Origin: JANYCG01 sp031386665
Lineage (GTDB): Bacteria > Pseudomonadota > Gammaproteobacteria > Burkholderiales > Burkholderiaceae_C
Assembly (NCBI GenBank): GCA_031386665.1
Contig: JANNCN010000009.1
Location: 1 to 44,205, forward strand
Reading direction: 5' to 3'
DNA: 44,205 bases
Below are positions 25,209-33,185 of this stretch, in pieces; position 1 is the stretch's first letter, and each line of letters starts with the position of its first letter. A program made the position numbers and the translations under genes. Below the pieces are notes generated by a model. It saw only the letters and a program-made list of their open reading frames with translations. It searched no databases and was not told the origin of the DNA.

Positions 25209-25322
25209 TTTCAAGGGGCCGATCATTGGACATTCCAAGGCACTCCAAACCAGCCAAGTGCGTCCAAGTCCGACTAAGGGCGTCCAAGCGTTTCTCAGTA
25301 CCCCTCAGCGCTCCTCAGCGCT
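25209..25322. other. Short direct repeats after the ABC exporter gene
   Basis: This remainder of the intergenic gap has no gene. GCGTCCAAG occurs at 25260-25268 and 25280-25288, with further CCAAG words nearby, and CCTCAGCGCT is repeated in tandem at 25303-25322 up to the exporter stop codon. No function can be assigned. Confidence 0.5.
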
Positions 25323-27197
25323 TCAACCAGTCTCCACATTGAACTGCAACGCCGCAAGGCCCGCATACACACCGCCCTGTTCAACCAACTGCAGGTGGGT
25401 GCCTTGCTCCACCAGTTTCGCGTGGTCCAACACGATGATTCGGTCAGCCTTTTGCACGGTGGCCAGGCGGTGCGCAATCACCAGTGTGGTGCGCCCTTGC
25501 ATGGCCGATTCCAGGGCCGCCTGCACCATGCGCTCGCTCTCGGCATCTAGGGCGCTGGTGGCTTCGTCCAGCAGCAGCAACGGCGGGTTTTTCAGCATGG
25601 CGCGGGCAATAGAAATGCGCTGGCGTTGCCCGCCAGACAAACGCACCCCACGCTCGCCCAAAAAGGTGTTGTAGCCCTCGGGCAAGGCGGTGATAAAGCC
25701 ATCGGCAAACGCTGCCTTGGCAGCGGCATGCACCTCGGCGTCTGACGCGCCAGGCTTGCCATAGCGAATGTTTTCCAGCGCACTGGTGGAAAAAATCACT
25801 GCATCTTGCGGCACGATGCCAATGCGCTGGCGCAGTTCCGACAGCGCGATGTCCCGAATCGGCACGCCGTCCAGTTTGATCGAACTGACCGCCGCATCAG
25901 GGTCGTAAAACCTCAGCAGCAGCTGAAACACAGTGCTTTTGCCGGCACCGCTTGGGCCCACCAAAGCCACGGTTTCACCTGCAGCCACATCCAGCGTGAA
26001 GTCGCTTAGGGCAGCTTGCCCAGGGCGCGACGGGTAATGAAAATTAACGTGGTCAAAGCTGACTGCGCTGCCGCTTTTCACGGTGGGCAAAGTCAGCGGT
26101 TGGGCGGGTGTGGCGATGGGCGACTGGTTGCCCAGCAATTCCATCAGGCGCTCGGTTGCCCCTGCAGCCCGCAGCAAATCGCCATAGGTTTCGCCGAGCA
26201 CAGCAAAAGCGCCCGCCAAAATAATGACGTAAACCACGGTTTGGCCCAAATGCCCCGCCGAAATGCGTCCCGCTGTGACGGCCTGCGTGCCTTCGTACAA
26301 GCCCCACAACAGCGCGGCAGACGTGGCGATGATGATGAACGCAACCAGTACAGACCGCGCTTTGGTGCGCCGCACGGCCGTTTTGAAGGCGCTGTCGGTG
26401 GAGGCGTCAAACCGTGCGGCCTCCAGCGCTTCGGCGTTGTAACTTTGCACCACGGGAATTGCGTTCAGCACCTCAGCCGCAATTGCGCTGGAATCGGCCA
26501 CACGGTCCTGGCTGGCCCGCGACAGCTTGCGCACGCGCCGCCCAAACCACAAGCTGGGCAGCACAATCAGCACCAGCACGCCCAGCACTTGCGTCATCAC
26601 ATACGGGTTGGTCCACACCAGCACAGCCAAAGCGCCAATGCCCATCACCAGGTTGCGCAAGCCCATGCTCAACGACGAACCCACCACGGTTTGCACCAGC
26701 GTCGTGTCGGCCGACAGGCGCGACAGCACCTCGCCAGTTTGGGTGTGCTCAAAAAACTCTGGGCTTTGGTGCAAAACGTGGCTGTAAACGGCGTTGCGCA
26801 AATCGGCGGTGATGCGTTCGCCCAGCCAGCTGACCATGTAAAAACGCCCAGCTGAAAAAATGCCCAAAGCCACGGCCACGCCAAACAAGGCCGCAAAGTG
26901 ATCGCGCAGCGCCATCACCTGCGCGCCTTTGTCGCTTGCAGAAGCCAGGTCGGCTTTGACCAAGCCGCCATCAATCAAACTGCGCAAGGCCAGCGGAAAC
27001 GCTAGGGTTGCCAAAGCCGCCAATACCAAAAACACGCCCGCCAGTGCAATGCGGCCTTTATAGGGCGTTAAAAACGGAATCAAACCCGTCAAAGACTTGG
27101 GTGACTGGGCGGCTTTGGGTGCGTCGCTGGGTGAAGGCGCAGGGGCAGAGTGGGTCGCAATGACCTCGGGTTTGGCGGCGGGTGCTGAAGGAGTCAT
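25323..27197 (-). CDS. ABC exporter, fused transmembrane and ATPase domains (MsbA/multidrug type)
   Basis: The 624-residue half-transporter should work as a homodimer in the inner membrane. After a 35-residue Ala/Pro/Ser-rich tail, six membrane segments span about residues 40-345, with FFEHTQTGEVLSRLSADTTL as coupling region. The ATPase domain has Walker A VGPSGAGKST near residue 410, signature RLSGGQRQRISIARAML, Walker B LLLLDEATSALD and the H-loop IAHRLATVQKADRI. The ATG at 27197 is preferred over a GTG at 27236; neither has a clear ribosome site. The substrate is unknown: lipids, drugs or peptides are all possible for the family. It is separated from the next minus-strand gene by 155 nt. 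Confidence 0.93.
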   Translation of the reverse strand: MTPSAPAAKPEVIATHSAPAPSPSDAPKAAQSPKSLTGLIPFLTPYKGRIALAGVFLVLAALATLAFPLALRSLIDGGLVKADLASASDKGAQVMALRDHFAALFGVAVALGIFSAGRFYMVSWLGERITADLRNAVYSHVLHQSPEFFEHTQTGEVLSRLSADTTLVQTVVGSSLSMGLRNLVMGIGALAVLVWTNPYVMTQVLGVLVLIVLPSLWFGRRVRKLSRASQDRVADSSAIAAEVLNAIPVVQSYNAEALEAARFDASTDSAFKTAVRRTKARSVLVAFIIIATSAALLWGLYEGTQAVTAGRISAGHLGQTVVYVIILAGAFAVLGETYGDLLRAAGATERLMELLGNQSPIATPAQPLTLPTVKSGSAVSFDHVNFHYPSRPGQAALSDFTLDVAAGETVALVGPSGAGKSTVFQLLLRFYDPDAAVSSIKLDGVPIRDIALSELRQRIGIVPQDAVIFSTSALENIRYGKPGASDAEVHAAAKAAFADGFITALPEGYNTFLGERGVRLSGGQRQRISIARAMLKNPPLLLLDEATSALDAESERMVQAALESAMQGRTTLVIAHRLATVQKADRIIVLDHAKLVEQGTHLQLVEQGGVYAGLAALQFNVETG

Positions 27198-27352
27198 GTG
27201 GGGGCTGGATCGTGGCCAAATTGAGTTGAACGGCACTTTGGCTGGGCTCGCCCGAATAGGCGGCCTTGGCGGCAGCTTTGATTATATGAATGAAAGCGGT
27301 TGCTGGCTTTGGCGCAATCTATCCAAATTGCTATGAAAAATGTAGTGCTTTG

Positions 27353-28429
27353 TCAAATCCGCAGCGCCTTGGCATAGCCCGTCATTTCCAGGTAACCGCG
27401 CCCTATGTGGCGTTCATTGCTGTCAAACAGGTCAGCCAGGCCTTCCCAGTAAATCGCGCCGGTCGATGCGCGGCTGTCAAGCTCCTGGTTGTTGATGACG
27501 GCTTTCACTTTGTAAAAGTCAGCCGGGGTGCGAATGATCCATTCCACCGGGTAGGTGGCTTGGCTCACCGGGCTTTTCCAGGTGCGTTGGCGGCTGAACT
27601 TGACGCCCCCAGGCGTGAACGGAAAGAACTGGCCGGCCTTCATGCGCAGCGACCCACCCGCCCAATGCGCCCGCCCGCTCGCGTCGCGCAGTTGAAAAGC
27701 GGTCACGGCGCTGCCGTCAAACAAATTCATGCCAATCCAGTCCCAGCCCACCACCTCGGCGGGCAGCAGCTCCTGGCTCCATTCGTGGTCTAGCCAGGCC
27801 GTGCCGCGCACTGGCAGCAAAGCCCCATTCAGTGTGAGGCTGCCTTGGGTGTCAAGATGCGGTTCGCTGTAGTAATAGCTGGCGTTTTTCTCTTCGGGGC
27901 CTTTGCGAGACAAGCCGTCTTCGCCTTGCAGCAGCACCGTTTGAGTGGGCATTAAGTTGAGCGCCAGCTTGAAGCCATTGCCCACCAGCTGGGCTTTGTA
28001 GCCTTGCTTGTCGCGCTTCAACGACCAATCTTTGATTTGCACATCGGTGTCTGGCATTTCCGCCCGTGCAATGTCAAACCCCTCGCGCGCAATGCGCTGG
28101 TCATGCATCATTTTCTTGTTTTGCACATCGGTTATTGCGCCATGGGCAAAAATCAATTGTTTGGCAGCAAACTTGGACGCCATGCCTTGCGTTGCATCGA
28201 CCCGTGACCTAAAAAAAGTGACTTGAAACCCGAACTCGCGCTCGCCCGATTTCACATGCCCCGTCGCATACCACCACTCCGTGCGAAAGTCCGGGTGGCT
28301 GCCAAAGTCGCGCGGAAAAACCAGCTTTTTCTCAGGCAGGGCATTGGCTCGAAAAGTCGCGCCCAGCCCGGTCAGCCCAGATAGCCCAGACACCACAAGG
28401 GCGCGTCGGTTCGGTGTGAATGCAGTCAT
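27353..28429 (-). CDS. Lipocalin-like CrtC/AttH family protein, probably exported
   Basis: The 358-residue protein has the two-lobe lipocalin-like fold of the CrtC/AttH (YwbN-neighbour) family. Signatures are the N-terminal HPDFRTEWWYATGHVKSGER with FGFQVTFFR, and YYYSEPHLDTQGSLTLNG followed by GTAWLDHEWS and GWDWIGMNLFDG. The N-terminus NRRALVVSGLSGLTGLGA is a candidate signal peptide with a twin arginine, so export by Tat is possible. CrtC members hydrate carotenoids, but no carotenoid genes are nearby and most members have no known reaction, so no reaction is claimed. The start at 28429 is 14 nt after the desulfhydrase-like gene, which suggests one operon. Confidence 0.85.
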   Translation of the reverse strand: MTAFTPNRRALVVSGLSGLTGLGATFRANALPEKKLVFPRDFGSHPDFRTEWWYATGHVKSGEREFGFQVTFFRSRVDATQGMASKFAAKQLIFAHGAITDVQNKKMMHDQRIAREGFDIARAEMPDTDVQIKDWSLKRDKQGYKAQLVGNGFKLALNLMPTQTVLLQGEDGLSRKGPEEKNASYYYSEPHLDTQGSLTLNGALLPVRGTAWLDHEWSQELLPAEVVGWDWIGMNLFDGSAVTAFQLRDASGRAHWAGGSLRMKAGQFFPFTPGGVKFSRQRTWKSPVSQATYPVEWIIRTPADFYKVKAVINNQELDSRASTGAIYWEGLADLFDSNERHIGRGYLEMTGYAKALRI

Positions 28430-28443
28430 TGCGATGGCACTGT

Positions 28444-29508
28444 TTATTTCAGAAAAATTTCCAGCCGCGTCCGCGCCTGCGTGCAATCGCCAAAATTATT
28501 GGCAACCCAAGTTTCATCAAAATAGGTGGGCAAATAGCGTTCGCCTGAATCGCAAAGCAAAGACACGATGGAGCCGGTTTGCTGCTGTTCGCGCATTTCC
28601 TGGGCCAACTGCAGCATGCCGACAAAATTGGTGCCGGTCGATGGCCCGACCTTGCGGCCCAGCAGGTCTGACAACAGGCGCATGGCCGCCACGGAATCGG
28701 TGTTGGCCACCTCCATCATGCGGTCCACCACGGTGCGCAAAAAGCTGGCTTCCACCCTGGGTCGGCCAATGCCTTCAATGCGCGAACCCACGTCGGTCAG
28801 AGTGGCGTCGCCGCTCTGGTGGTAGGCCCCAAACACCGAGCCCGCAGGGTCGGGCACGCATACCTGCGTGGCGTGGCGCTGGTAGCGCACAAAACGCCCC
28901 ATGGTGGCGCTTGTGCCACCGGTCCCTGCGCCCACCACGATCCAGCGCGGCACTGCAAACCGCTCGTGCGCCATTTGCGTGAACAGACTTTGCGCAATAT
29001 TATTGTTGCCGCGCCAGTCGGTGGCACGCTCGGCATAGGTGAACTGGTCCATGTAGTGGCCGCCACTTTGCTGCTGCAGTCGCAAGGCCTCGGCATACAC
29101 CGCACCAGCGCTGTCCACAAAATGGCAGCGGCCGCCATAAAACGCGATTTGCGCAATCTTCTCGGGCGACGTGCTGTGCGGCATGACGGCAATGAACGGC
29201 AAACCCAGCAGCTTGGCAAAATAGGCCTCGCTGACTGCGGTTGACCCACTTGATGCCTCAATCACCGTGGTGCCCGCGCCGACCCAGCCATTGCACAGCG
29301 CATACAAAAAAAGCGACCGTGCCAGCCGGTGCTTCAAACTGCCGCTGGGGTGGGTGGACTCGTCCTTCAAATACAAATCAATGCCCATAGCGGCCAGTGC
29401 GGGCAAGGGCAGGGCGATTAAATGGGTGTCGGCGCTGCGCTGAAAGTCGGCTTCAATGCGGGCGATAGCGGTGCTGAGCCAATGTGCGTTTGGGTTGAGT
29501 TGAGTCAT
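28444..29508 (-). CDS. PLP-dependent L-cysteine desulfhydrase-like protein (Cds1 type)
   Basis: The 354-residue fold-type II PLP enzyme belongs to the cysteine synthase superfamily. It resembles the branch containing mycobacterial Cds1 (Rv3684), which releases sulfide, pyruvate and ammonia from cysteine. Visible are the PLP lysine in DESTHPSGSLKHRLARSLFL, the substrate loop EASSGSTAVSEAYF, the branch-typical GGHYMDQFTYAERATDWRGN, and the phosphate-binding VGAGTGGTSATMG. Its ATG overlaps the RES-toxin stop codon (ATGA), so the two are translationally linked. It could instead be a cysteine synthase with another sulfur donor; the Cds1-like blocks favour desulfhydrase. It lies between a toxin gene and a lipocalin-like gene. 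Confidence 0.87.
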   Translation of the reverse strand: MTQLNPNAHWLSTAIARIEADFQRSADTHLIALPLPALAAMGIDLYLKDESTHPSGSLKHRLARSLFLYALCNGWVGAGTTVIEASSGSTAVSEAYFAKLLGLPFIAVMPHSTSPEKIAQIAFYGGRCHFVDSAGAVYAEALRLQQQSGGHYMDQFTYAERATDWRGNNNIAQSLFTQMAHERFAVPRWIVVGAGTGGTSATMGRFVRYQRHATQVCVPDPAGSVFGAYHQSGDATLTDVGSRIEGIGRPRVEASFLRTVVDRMMEVANTDSVAAMRLLSDLLGRKVGPSTGTNFVGMLQLAQEMREQQQTGSIVSLLCDSGERYLPTYFDETWVANNFGDCTQARTRLEIFLK

Positions 29509-29987
29509 TGACTGCCTCCTCTAAAAAGCCCGTTGTAGTCAAATTTTCGAACCGCCCGGGCTTTGATTTTGCGGCTTGCAGCGTGCTGGGGGTTGATGAG
29601 AGCTGCGCTTTCTTCGGGAACGATGACTGACGGCACCAACAGAATAGGTGATCGGTTGGAGGTGAGCCAACCAGCGCCCACTTCAATGCTGGCGCGTCCC
29701 GCCGGAATAGCCGCCCAAGCCGGTGCCAGGTCTTGCAAACGTACCACCTCGTGCAACGCCCACACCTCGTCTGGCACGTGCAGTTCAATCACAAAACGAT
29801 TTTGGGGCAAGCCCGCATCATCAATGTGGGCGGCGGTTTCAAGCACGGCAAGCGCCAGCGACGTGGCGCAGTAGACGACCGGTTGCTGCTCGTCATTCCA
29901 GCGGCCAGGGTGCAGGGCGGCCGCATTGCCGCTCACGTCATCGGCCGTGTATTTGCGGGTTTCAGTGGCAATTCTCCAAAATTTCAT
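29505..29987 (-). CDS. RES-domain toxin
   Basis: The 160-residue toxin has the RES fold, which resembles ADP-ribosyltransferases; characterised members deplete or phosphorolyse NAD+ (established for the family). The residues that name the fold are present: Arg29 in HPGRWND, Tyr39 in PVVYCATS, Glu50 in LAVLETAAH, and Ser120 in LLVPSVIVPEE followed by INPQH. The antitoxin gene precedes it by 53 nt, the usual order for Xre-RES modules. The stop codon overlaps the start of the desulfhydrase-like gene. No inactivating change is seen. Confidence 0.92.
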   Translation of the reverse strand: MKFWRIATETRKYTADDVSGNAAALHPGRWNDEQQPVVYCATSLALAVLETAAHIDDAGLPQNRFVIELHVPDEVWALHEVVRLQDLAPAWAAIPAGRASIEVGAGWLTSNRSPILLVPSVIVPEESAALINPQHAASRKIKARAVRKFDYNGLFRGGSQ

Positions 29988-30040
29988 GCAGAAGATTCAA
30001 AAGATCAGCGGTTCACGGGTGTTTTGGGGTACACCCGTCA

Positions 30041-30592
30041 TCATTGGTAAGCGCCGCTTTGAATGGAACCCAGCACCCGCGCCACCATCTCAAAGCCAGT
30101 CGGTGTGTCCAGCAAGTCGGATGGCTTTCGTCCCCCCAAAGCGGCCTGTGGGCGTTGAATCCACTGCCCCAGCCATTTCACAGAATCAAAACCCTTGGCC
30201 TCTTTGGCCGTGCTGTCACGCGCTATGTCTTGCGCTAACCCCAGCAGTTTGACCATGGCCACCGCCGCTTGGCCCGCGCGCCCGTCAATCACGGCCCCCG
30301 CGCCAACTTTGCGTGACGCGGTGGCTTTCGGAATGCGCAGCATGCTGAACATGCGCGATGCGGGCAAGTCCATGCGCTCTGACAGATCAGACAAGAAGGC
30401 ACTTGCCACGCCACTGCGCTCAATTTCTACAATCTGCATGGGCGTGGCGTTGTGCACTTGGCTCAGGTAGGCATCGACACCCAGGCTGCGCGAGTAGTTG
30501 TCTACGGCAAGTTTCAAGGCGCCGCGCCTGGGCGCACGACTTTCAGGCCGGTTCGGATGACCGGCGGAAAATGGTTGGGGAACTGCGGACAT
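30041..30592 (-). CDS. Xre/MbcA/ParS-type antitoxin of the RES module
   Basis: The 183-residue protein pairs with the RES toxin. The N-terminal and middle parts are helical with an HTH-like region (about residues 55-95, FLSDLSERMDLPASRMFSML). The C-terminal domain carries the DUF2384 pattern WIQRPQAALGGRKPSDLLDT, PTGFEMVARVLGSIQSGAY, the part that plugs the toxin active site in known complexes. The ATG at 30592 is chosen because it has AAGGGG upstream and a good promoter at 30639-30666 that would exclude the longer frame from 30649. Autoregulation through a palindrome at 30613-30628 is likely. Confidence 0.9.
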   Translation of the reverse strand: MSAVPQPFSAGHPNRPESRAPRRGALKLAVDNYSRSLGVDAYLSQVHNATPMQIVEIERSGVASAFLSDLSERMDLPASRMFSMLRIPKATASRKVGAGAVIDGRAGQAAVAMVKLLGLAQDIARDSTAKEAKGFDSVKWLGQWIQRPQAALGGRKPSDLLDTPTGFEMVARVLGSIQSGAYQ

Positions 30593-30612
30593 GGTCAACC
30601 CCTTCTTGCGAG

Positions 30613-30628
30613 TTTGAGATATTTCAAA
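30613..30628. promoter_or_regulatory. Candidate operator of the Xre-RES operon
   Basis: TTTGAGATATTTCAAA is symmetric except for one base pair. It lies 11-26 nt downstream of the -10 element on the minus strand, covering or just following the expected start of transcription, a position suited to repression by the antitoxin complex. Confidence 0.5.
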
Positions 30629-30638
30629 TGAGACTAAT

Positions 30639-30666
30639 TTTATACCCATTTGATTCCAACTGGCAA
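30639..30666 (-). promoter_or_regulatory. Promoter of the Xre-RES operon
   Basis: On the minus strand TTGCCA (30666-30661) and TATAAA (30644-30639) are separated by 16 bp, 47 nt before the antitoxin ATG. Both hexamers match sigma-70 consensus well. The promoter ends 13 bp from the restriction-modification repeat. Confidence 0.65.
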
Positions 30667-30678
30667 GGATCGCTAAGT

Positions 30679-30889
30679 CCCCTCACCAATCCTCCTTCAC
30701 CGCCAGCACCGCATCGCGCCCCGCCGCAGCGCGGGCAGCCAAAGCGGCGGTCGCAGTGCCAGCCACCATCACGGCAAGGCACAGCAAGGCTAGGCGGGGC
30801 CAGGGCACGGCCAAGTCCATCGTCCAGTGAAAGCTTTGCGGGTTGACCACGTGAACCAGCACGACGGACACGGCCAATCCCAGCGCCAG
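30679..30889 (-). pseudogene. Stranded 3' fragment of the FtsX-type permease gene (repeat copy 1)
   Basis: The minus strand reads LALGLAVSVVLVHVVNPQSF through to the stop, ending AGRDAVLAVKEDW, the same last 69 residues as the intact permease with one visible change (M for V). Homology stops abruptly at 30889, and upstream sequence in frame is unrelated. It has no proper start and is a by-product of the insertion. Confidence 0.9.
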
Positions 30890-30976
30890 GCAGGTCACTA
30901 TCGTCTTGGTTTCCACTGTTGGCGTAGTAAGCTATCACCACTTGCATCATTTAGAAAAAAATCGGAGTTTTGGTCT

Positions 30977-32113
30977 ATGAAGACGTTTTATGAGTTTTTT
31001 GCAGGCGGCGGGATGGTCCATGCGGGTTTGGGCCCTGAATGGACTTGTCTGTTTGCGAATGATTTCAGTGCAAAAAAGGCCGATGCCTATATGGCGAATT
31101 GGGGCAATCAATCTCTGATCGTAGGTGACATTGGGTTGATTAATGTCGATCAGTTGCCGGGTCAGGCCGATCTGGCTTGGGGGTCTTTTCCCTGTCAGGA
31201 CTTGTCGTTGGCGGGAAATGGTGCGGGTTTGGACGGCGCGAGGAGTGGAACTTTTTGGCACTTCATTGAGCTGATGAAAGGTTTGAGGAACGAAGGGCGC
31301 AAGCCGCGAATGATCGTTTTAGAGAACGTTTGCGGAGCAATCACAAGTGCTGGTGGAATGGATTTCGAAGCGATTGTCAAGGCAGTCTCATCTTTGGGAT
31401 ACCGTGTTGGTGCTTTGGTTATTGATGCGGTCCATTTTGTTCCTCAGTCCAGACCACGTTTGTTCGTAGTGGCTGTGGACAATGGACTGAAAATTTCGCC
31501 TCATCTGATCTCCGAAACCCCGATCCACGCATGGCATCCCTCATCGATTGTCAAGGCGCATAACAGGCTGACAGAGAAACTGAAGAGTGATTGGCTTTGG
31601 TGGGACATGCCAGATCCAGGGCGGCGTGGCAAAACCTTGGATGAAATAATAGAAACAGATCCTCAAGGCGTTGAATGGAACTCGCCAGAAGTTACGCGCA
31701 GGCTTTTGGAAATGATGTCCCCGGTCAATAGGCAGAAAATTCTTCAAGCGCAAGCCTTCGGGCGACTCAAAGTTGGAACTATTTATCGGCGAACCCGCAA
31801 TGGTGAACAGAGAGCTGAGATTCGTTTTGATGGCATTTCAGGATGCCTTAGGACACCTGGCGGCGGCTCCAGTCGCCAAACTATCATGACTGTGAATGGT
31901 GGGGTGATTCGTTCGAGGTTGCTGTCAACTCGAGAGGCTGCCCGCCTCATGGGTCTGAGCGATACGTACTTGCTACCTAAAAATTACAACGATGCGTACC
32001 ATTTGGCGGGTGATGGCGTGGTCGTCCCAGTGGTTTCGCATTTGGCCAAGCACATTTTCAAGCGCATTGTTGAGGCAGATGTAGGTGATTCATTGGCCCG
32101 AAGGGCTGCCTGA
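30977..32113 (+). CDS. DNA (cytosine-5-)-methyltransferase of a restriction-modification pair
   Basis: The 378-residue enzyme methylates C5 of cytosine in a defined DNA sequence. Conserved motifs in order: I, FFAGGGMVHAGLG (residues 7-19, AdoMet binding); IV, WGSFPCQDLSLAG with catalytic Cys73; VI, LENVCG with Glu116; VIII, QSRPRLFVVA (157-166); a target-recognition stretch around residues 190-330 including GTIYRRTRNGEQ; IX, RSRLLSTREAARLMGL; X, GDGVVVPVVSHLA. The ATG at 30977 has GGAG 10 nt upstream; longer frames run into the repeat. The stop overlaps the next start by one base (TGATG). The recognition sequence cannot be read by eye. Confidence 0.95.
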   Translation: MKTFYEFFAGGGMVHAGLGPEWTCLFANDFSAKKADAYMANWGNQSLIVGDIGLINVDQLPGQADLAWGSFPCQDLSLAGNGAGLDGARSGTFWHFIELMKGLRNEGRKPRMIVLENVCGAITSAGGMDFEAIVKAVSSLGYRVGALVIDAVHFVPQSRPRLFVVAVDNGLKISPHLISETPIHAWHPSSIVKAHNRLTEKLKSDWLWWDMPDPGRRGKTLDEIIETDPQGVEWNSPEVTRRLLEMMSPVNRQKILQAQAFGRLKVGTIYRRTRNGEQRAEIRFDGISGCLRTPGGGSSRQTIMTVNGGVIRSRLLSTREAARLMGLSDTYLLPKNYNDAYHLAGDGVVVPVVSHLAKHIFKRIVEADVGDSLARRAA

Positions 32114-33102
32114 TGGCGAAGGTACCACGCAATATAGGCCCCCTCGTTTTCAAATCTGGTGCTTTGCCCAAGGCGGAACTTTCGACAAAGCTCCGTGCAT
32201 TTCAGGCGGAGAAAAGGCTGATGAACAAGGGGCAGATCGCCACTATGATTTTTGCTTCGAGGATTGCCAGACGCATAGGGCTGCCGTTTGACGTCGAAGC
32301 TGGCATCACGACCGAGGGTGAGGGGCAAGTTAAAGGACTCGGGAAAGGGGCGGTACAAAGTGTCCTGGCTGACTATGGGATTCAAAGGGTTTTAGCCGAG
32401 GAGGGTGGGCGAACAAGCCGTGGAAGCCTTGGTAATATCCGCGCATTTTTTGGGTTCATTAATGCTTTGCATCCTGTCGATGAAGCTGACCTTGCGTCCA
32501 TAGAGGCTTGGTGGGTTGAGCAAGCCAAGCAGTTTTTCAATGCCAAACCATTTGCCCTGCGTTTCGAAGCTGGAAAATCATTGCGCTCTGTCATCCGCGA
32601 TTTGTTGGCGCAGGCCCAAAAAAGGCAAGCCGAAGGTAGTGGAACCATGTTCGTGGGCGCCATGCTGCAACACCTGATTGGCGCAAAGCTTGAGCTTGCA
32701 TTGCCAAGCGTGGCAATTTTGCACAATGGATTTTCAGTCGCTGATGGACCCACAAGGCGTTCTGGCGACTTCGAGATTGGAAACGCGACTTTGCACGTTA
32801 CAACGACACCGGGTGAAGCAGTTGTCAGAAAATGCATGGACAACCTGTCGGCTGGACGTCATCCCATCATCGTCACTGTCCACGAAATGCTTGCTGCGGC
32901 TGATGCCTTTGCGGCCGCTCAAGGAATAGCTGACAAGCTTGACGTGTTGGACGCTGAACAGTTTTTGGTTGCAAACCTGCATGAATTGGGTGGTTTTTCA
33001 TCTGACAAGCGACGACTTACAGTCGAATCTTTGGTTGACAAGTACAACGCTATCGTTCTAAGCAATGAAACGGATCCCAGTCTGTGTATTTCGCGCGAAT
33101 AA
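32113..33102 (+). CDS. DUF4928-type protein, presumed partner restriction endonuclease
   Basis: The 329-residue protein matches what I recall of DUF4928, a family found beside C5-cytosine methyltransferases and presumed to contain restriction enzymes; no member's biochemistry is known to me. Recognisable blocks are AFQAEKRLMNKGQIATMIF, VQSVLADYGIQRVLAEEGGR, TSRGSLGNIRAFFGFIN and EAGKSLRSVIRDLLAQAQKR. Residues 217-235, SGDFEIGNATLHVTTTPGE, resemble the core of a PD-(D/E)XK nuclease (Asp219), but the expected E-x-K is H-V-T, so catalysis is uncertain. It starts on the methyltransferase stop codon (TGATG) and ends 84 nt before the second repeat. Confidence 0.7.
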   Translation: MAKVPRNIGPLVFKSGALPKAELSTKLRAFQAEKRLMNKGQIATMIFASRIARRIGLPFDVEAGITTEGEGQVKGLGKGAVQSVLADYGIQRVLAEEGGRTSRGSLGNIRAFFGFINALHPVDEADLASIEAWWVEQAKQFFNAKPFALRFEAGKSLRSVIRDLLAQAQKRQAEGSGTMFVGAMLQHLIGAKLELALPSVAILHNGFSVADGPTRRSGDFEIGNATLHVTTTPGEAVVRKCMDNLSAGRHPIIVTVHEMLAAADAFAAAQGIADKLDVLDAEQFLVANLHELGGFSSDKRRLTVESLVDKYNAIVLSNETDPSLCISRE

Positions 33103-33185
33103 ATACACCAAAACACAGTTTCCTTCATTTTTTCACCTGTCGTCCAGCGCAATAGTTGTCGGCGATGTAGCGCTAAGTTTGATGC

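Noticed and set aside
25240..25322. Clustered short repeats that might suggest a CRISPR array
   Set aside because: Units are 9-10 nt, irregularly spaced or directly tandem, with no spacers of constant length and no cas genes.
25323..27197. ABC exporter as ATPase partner of the FtsX-type permease
   Set aside because: The exporter is a self-contained fused half-transporter; FtsX-type permeases use separate LolD-like ATPases.
27300..27345. Possible fourth copy of the dispersed element (TTGCTATGAAAAATGTAG)
   Set aside because: Only a GCTAT...TAG-like hairpin resembles it; the CCTCTAGCTC block and the head are missing, so similarity may be chance.
27353..28429. Carotenoid hydratase CrtC in the strict sense
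   Set aside because: Only the fold-level signatures match and no carotenoid genes are in the window, so the specific reaction is not claimed.
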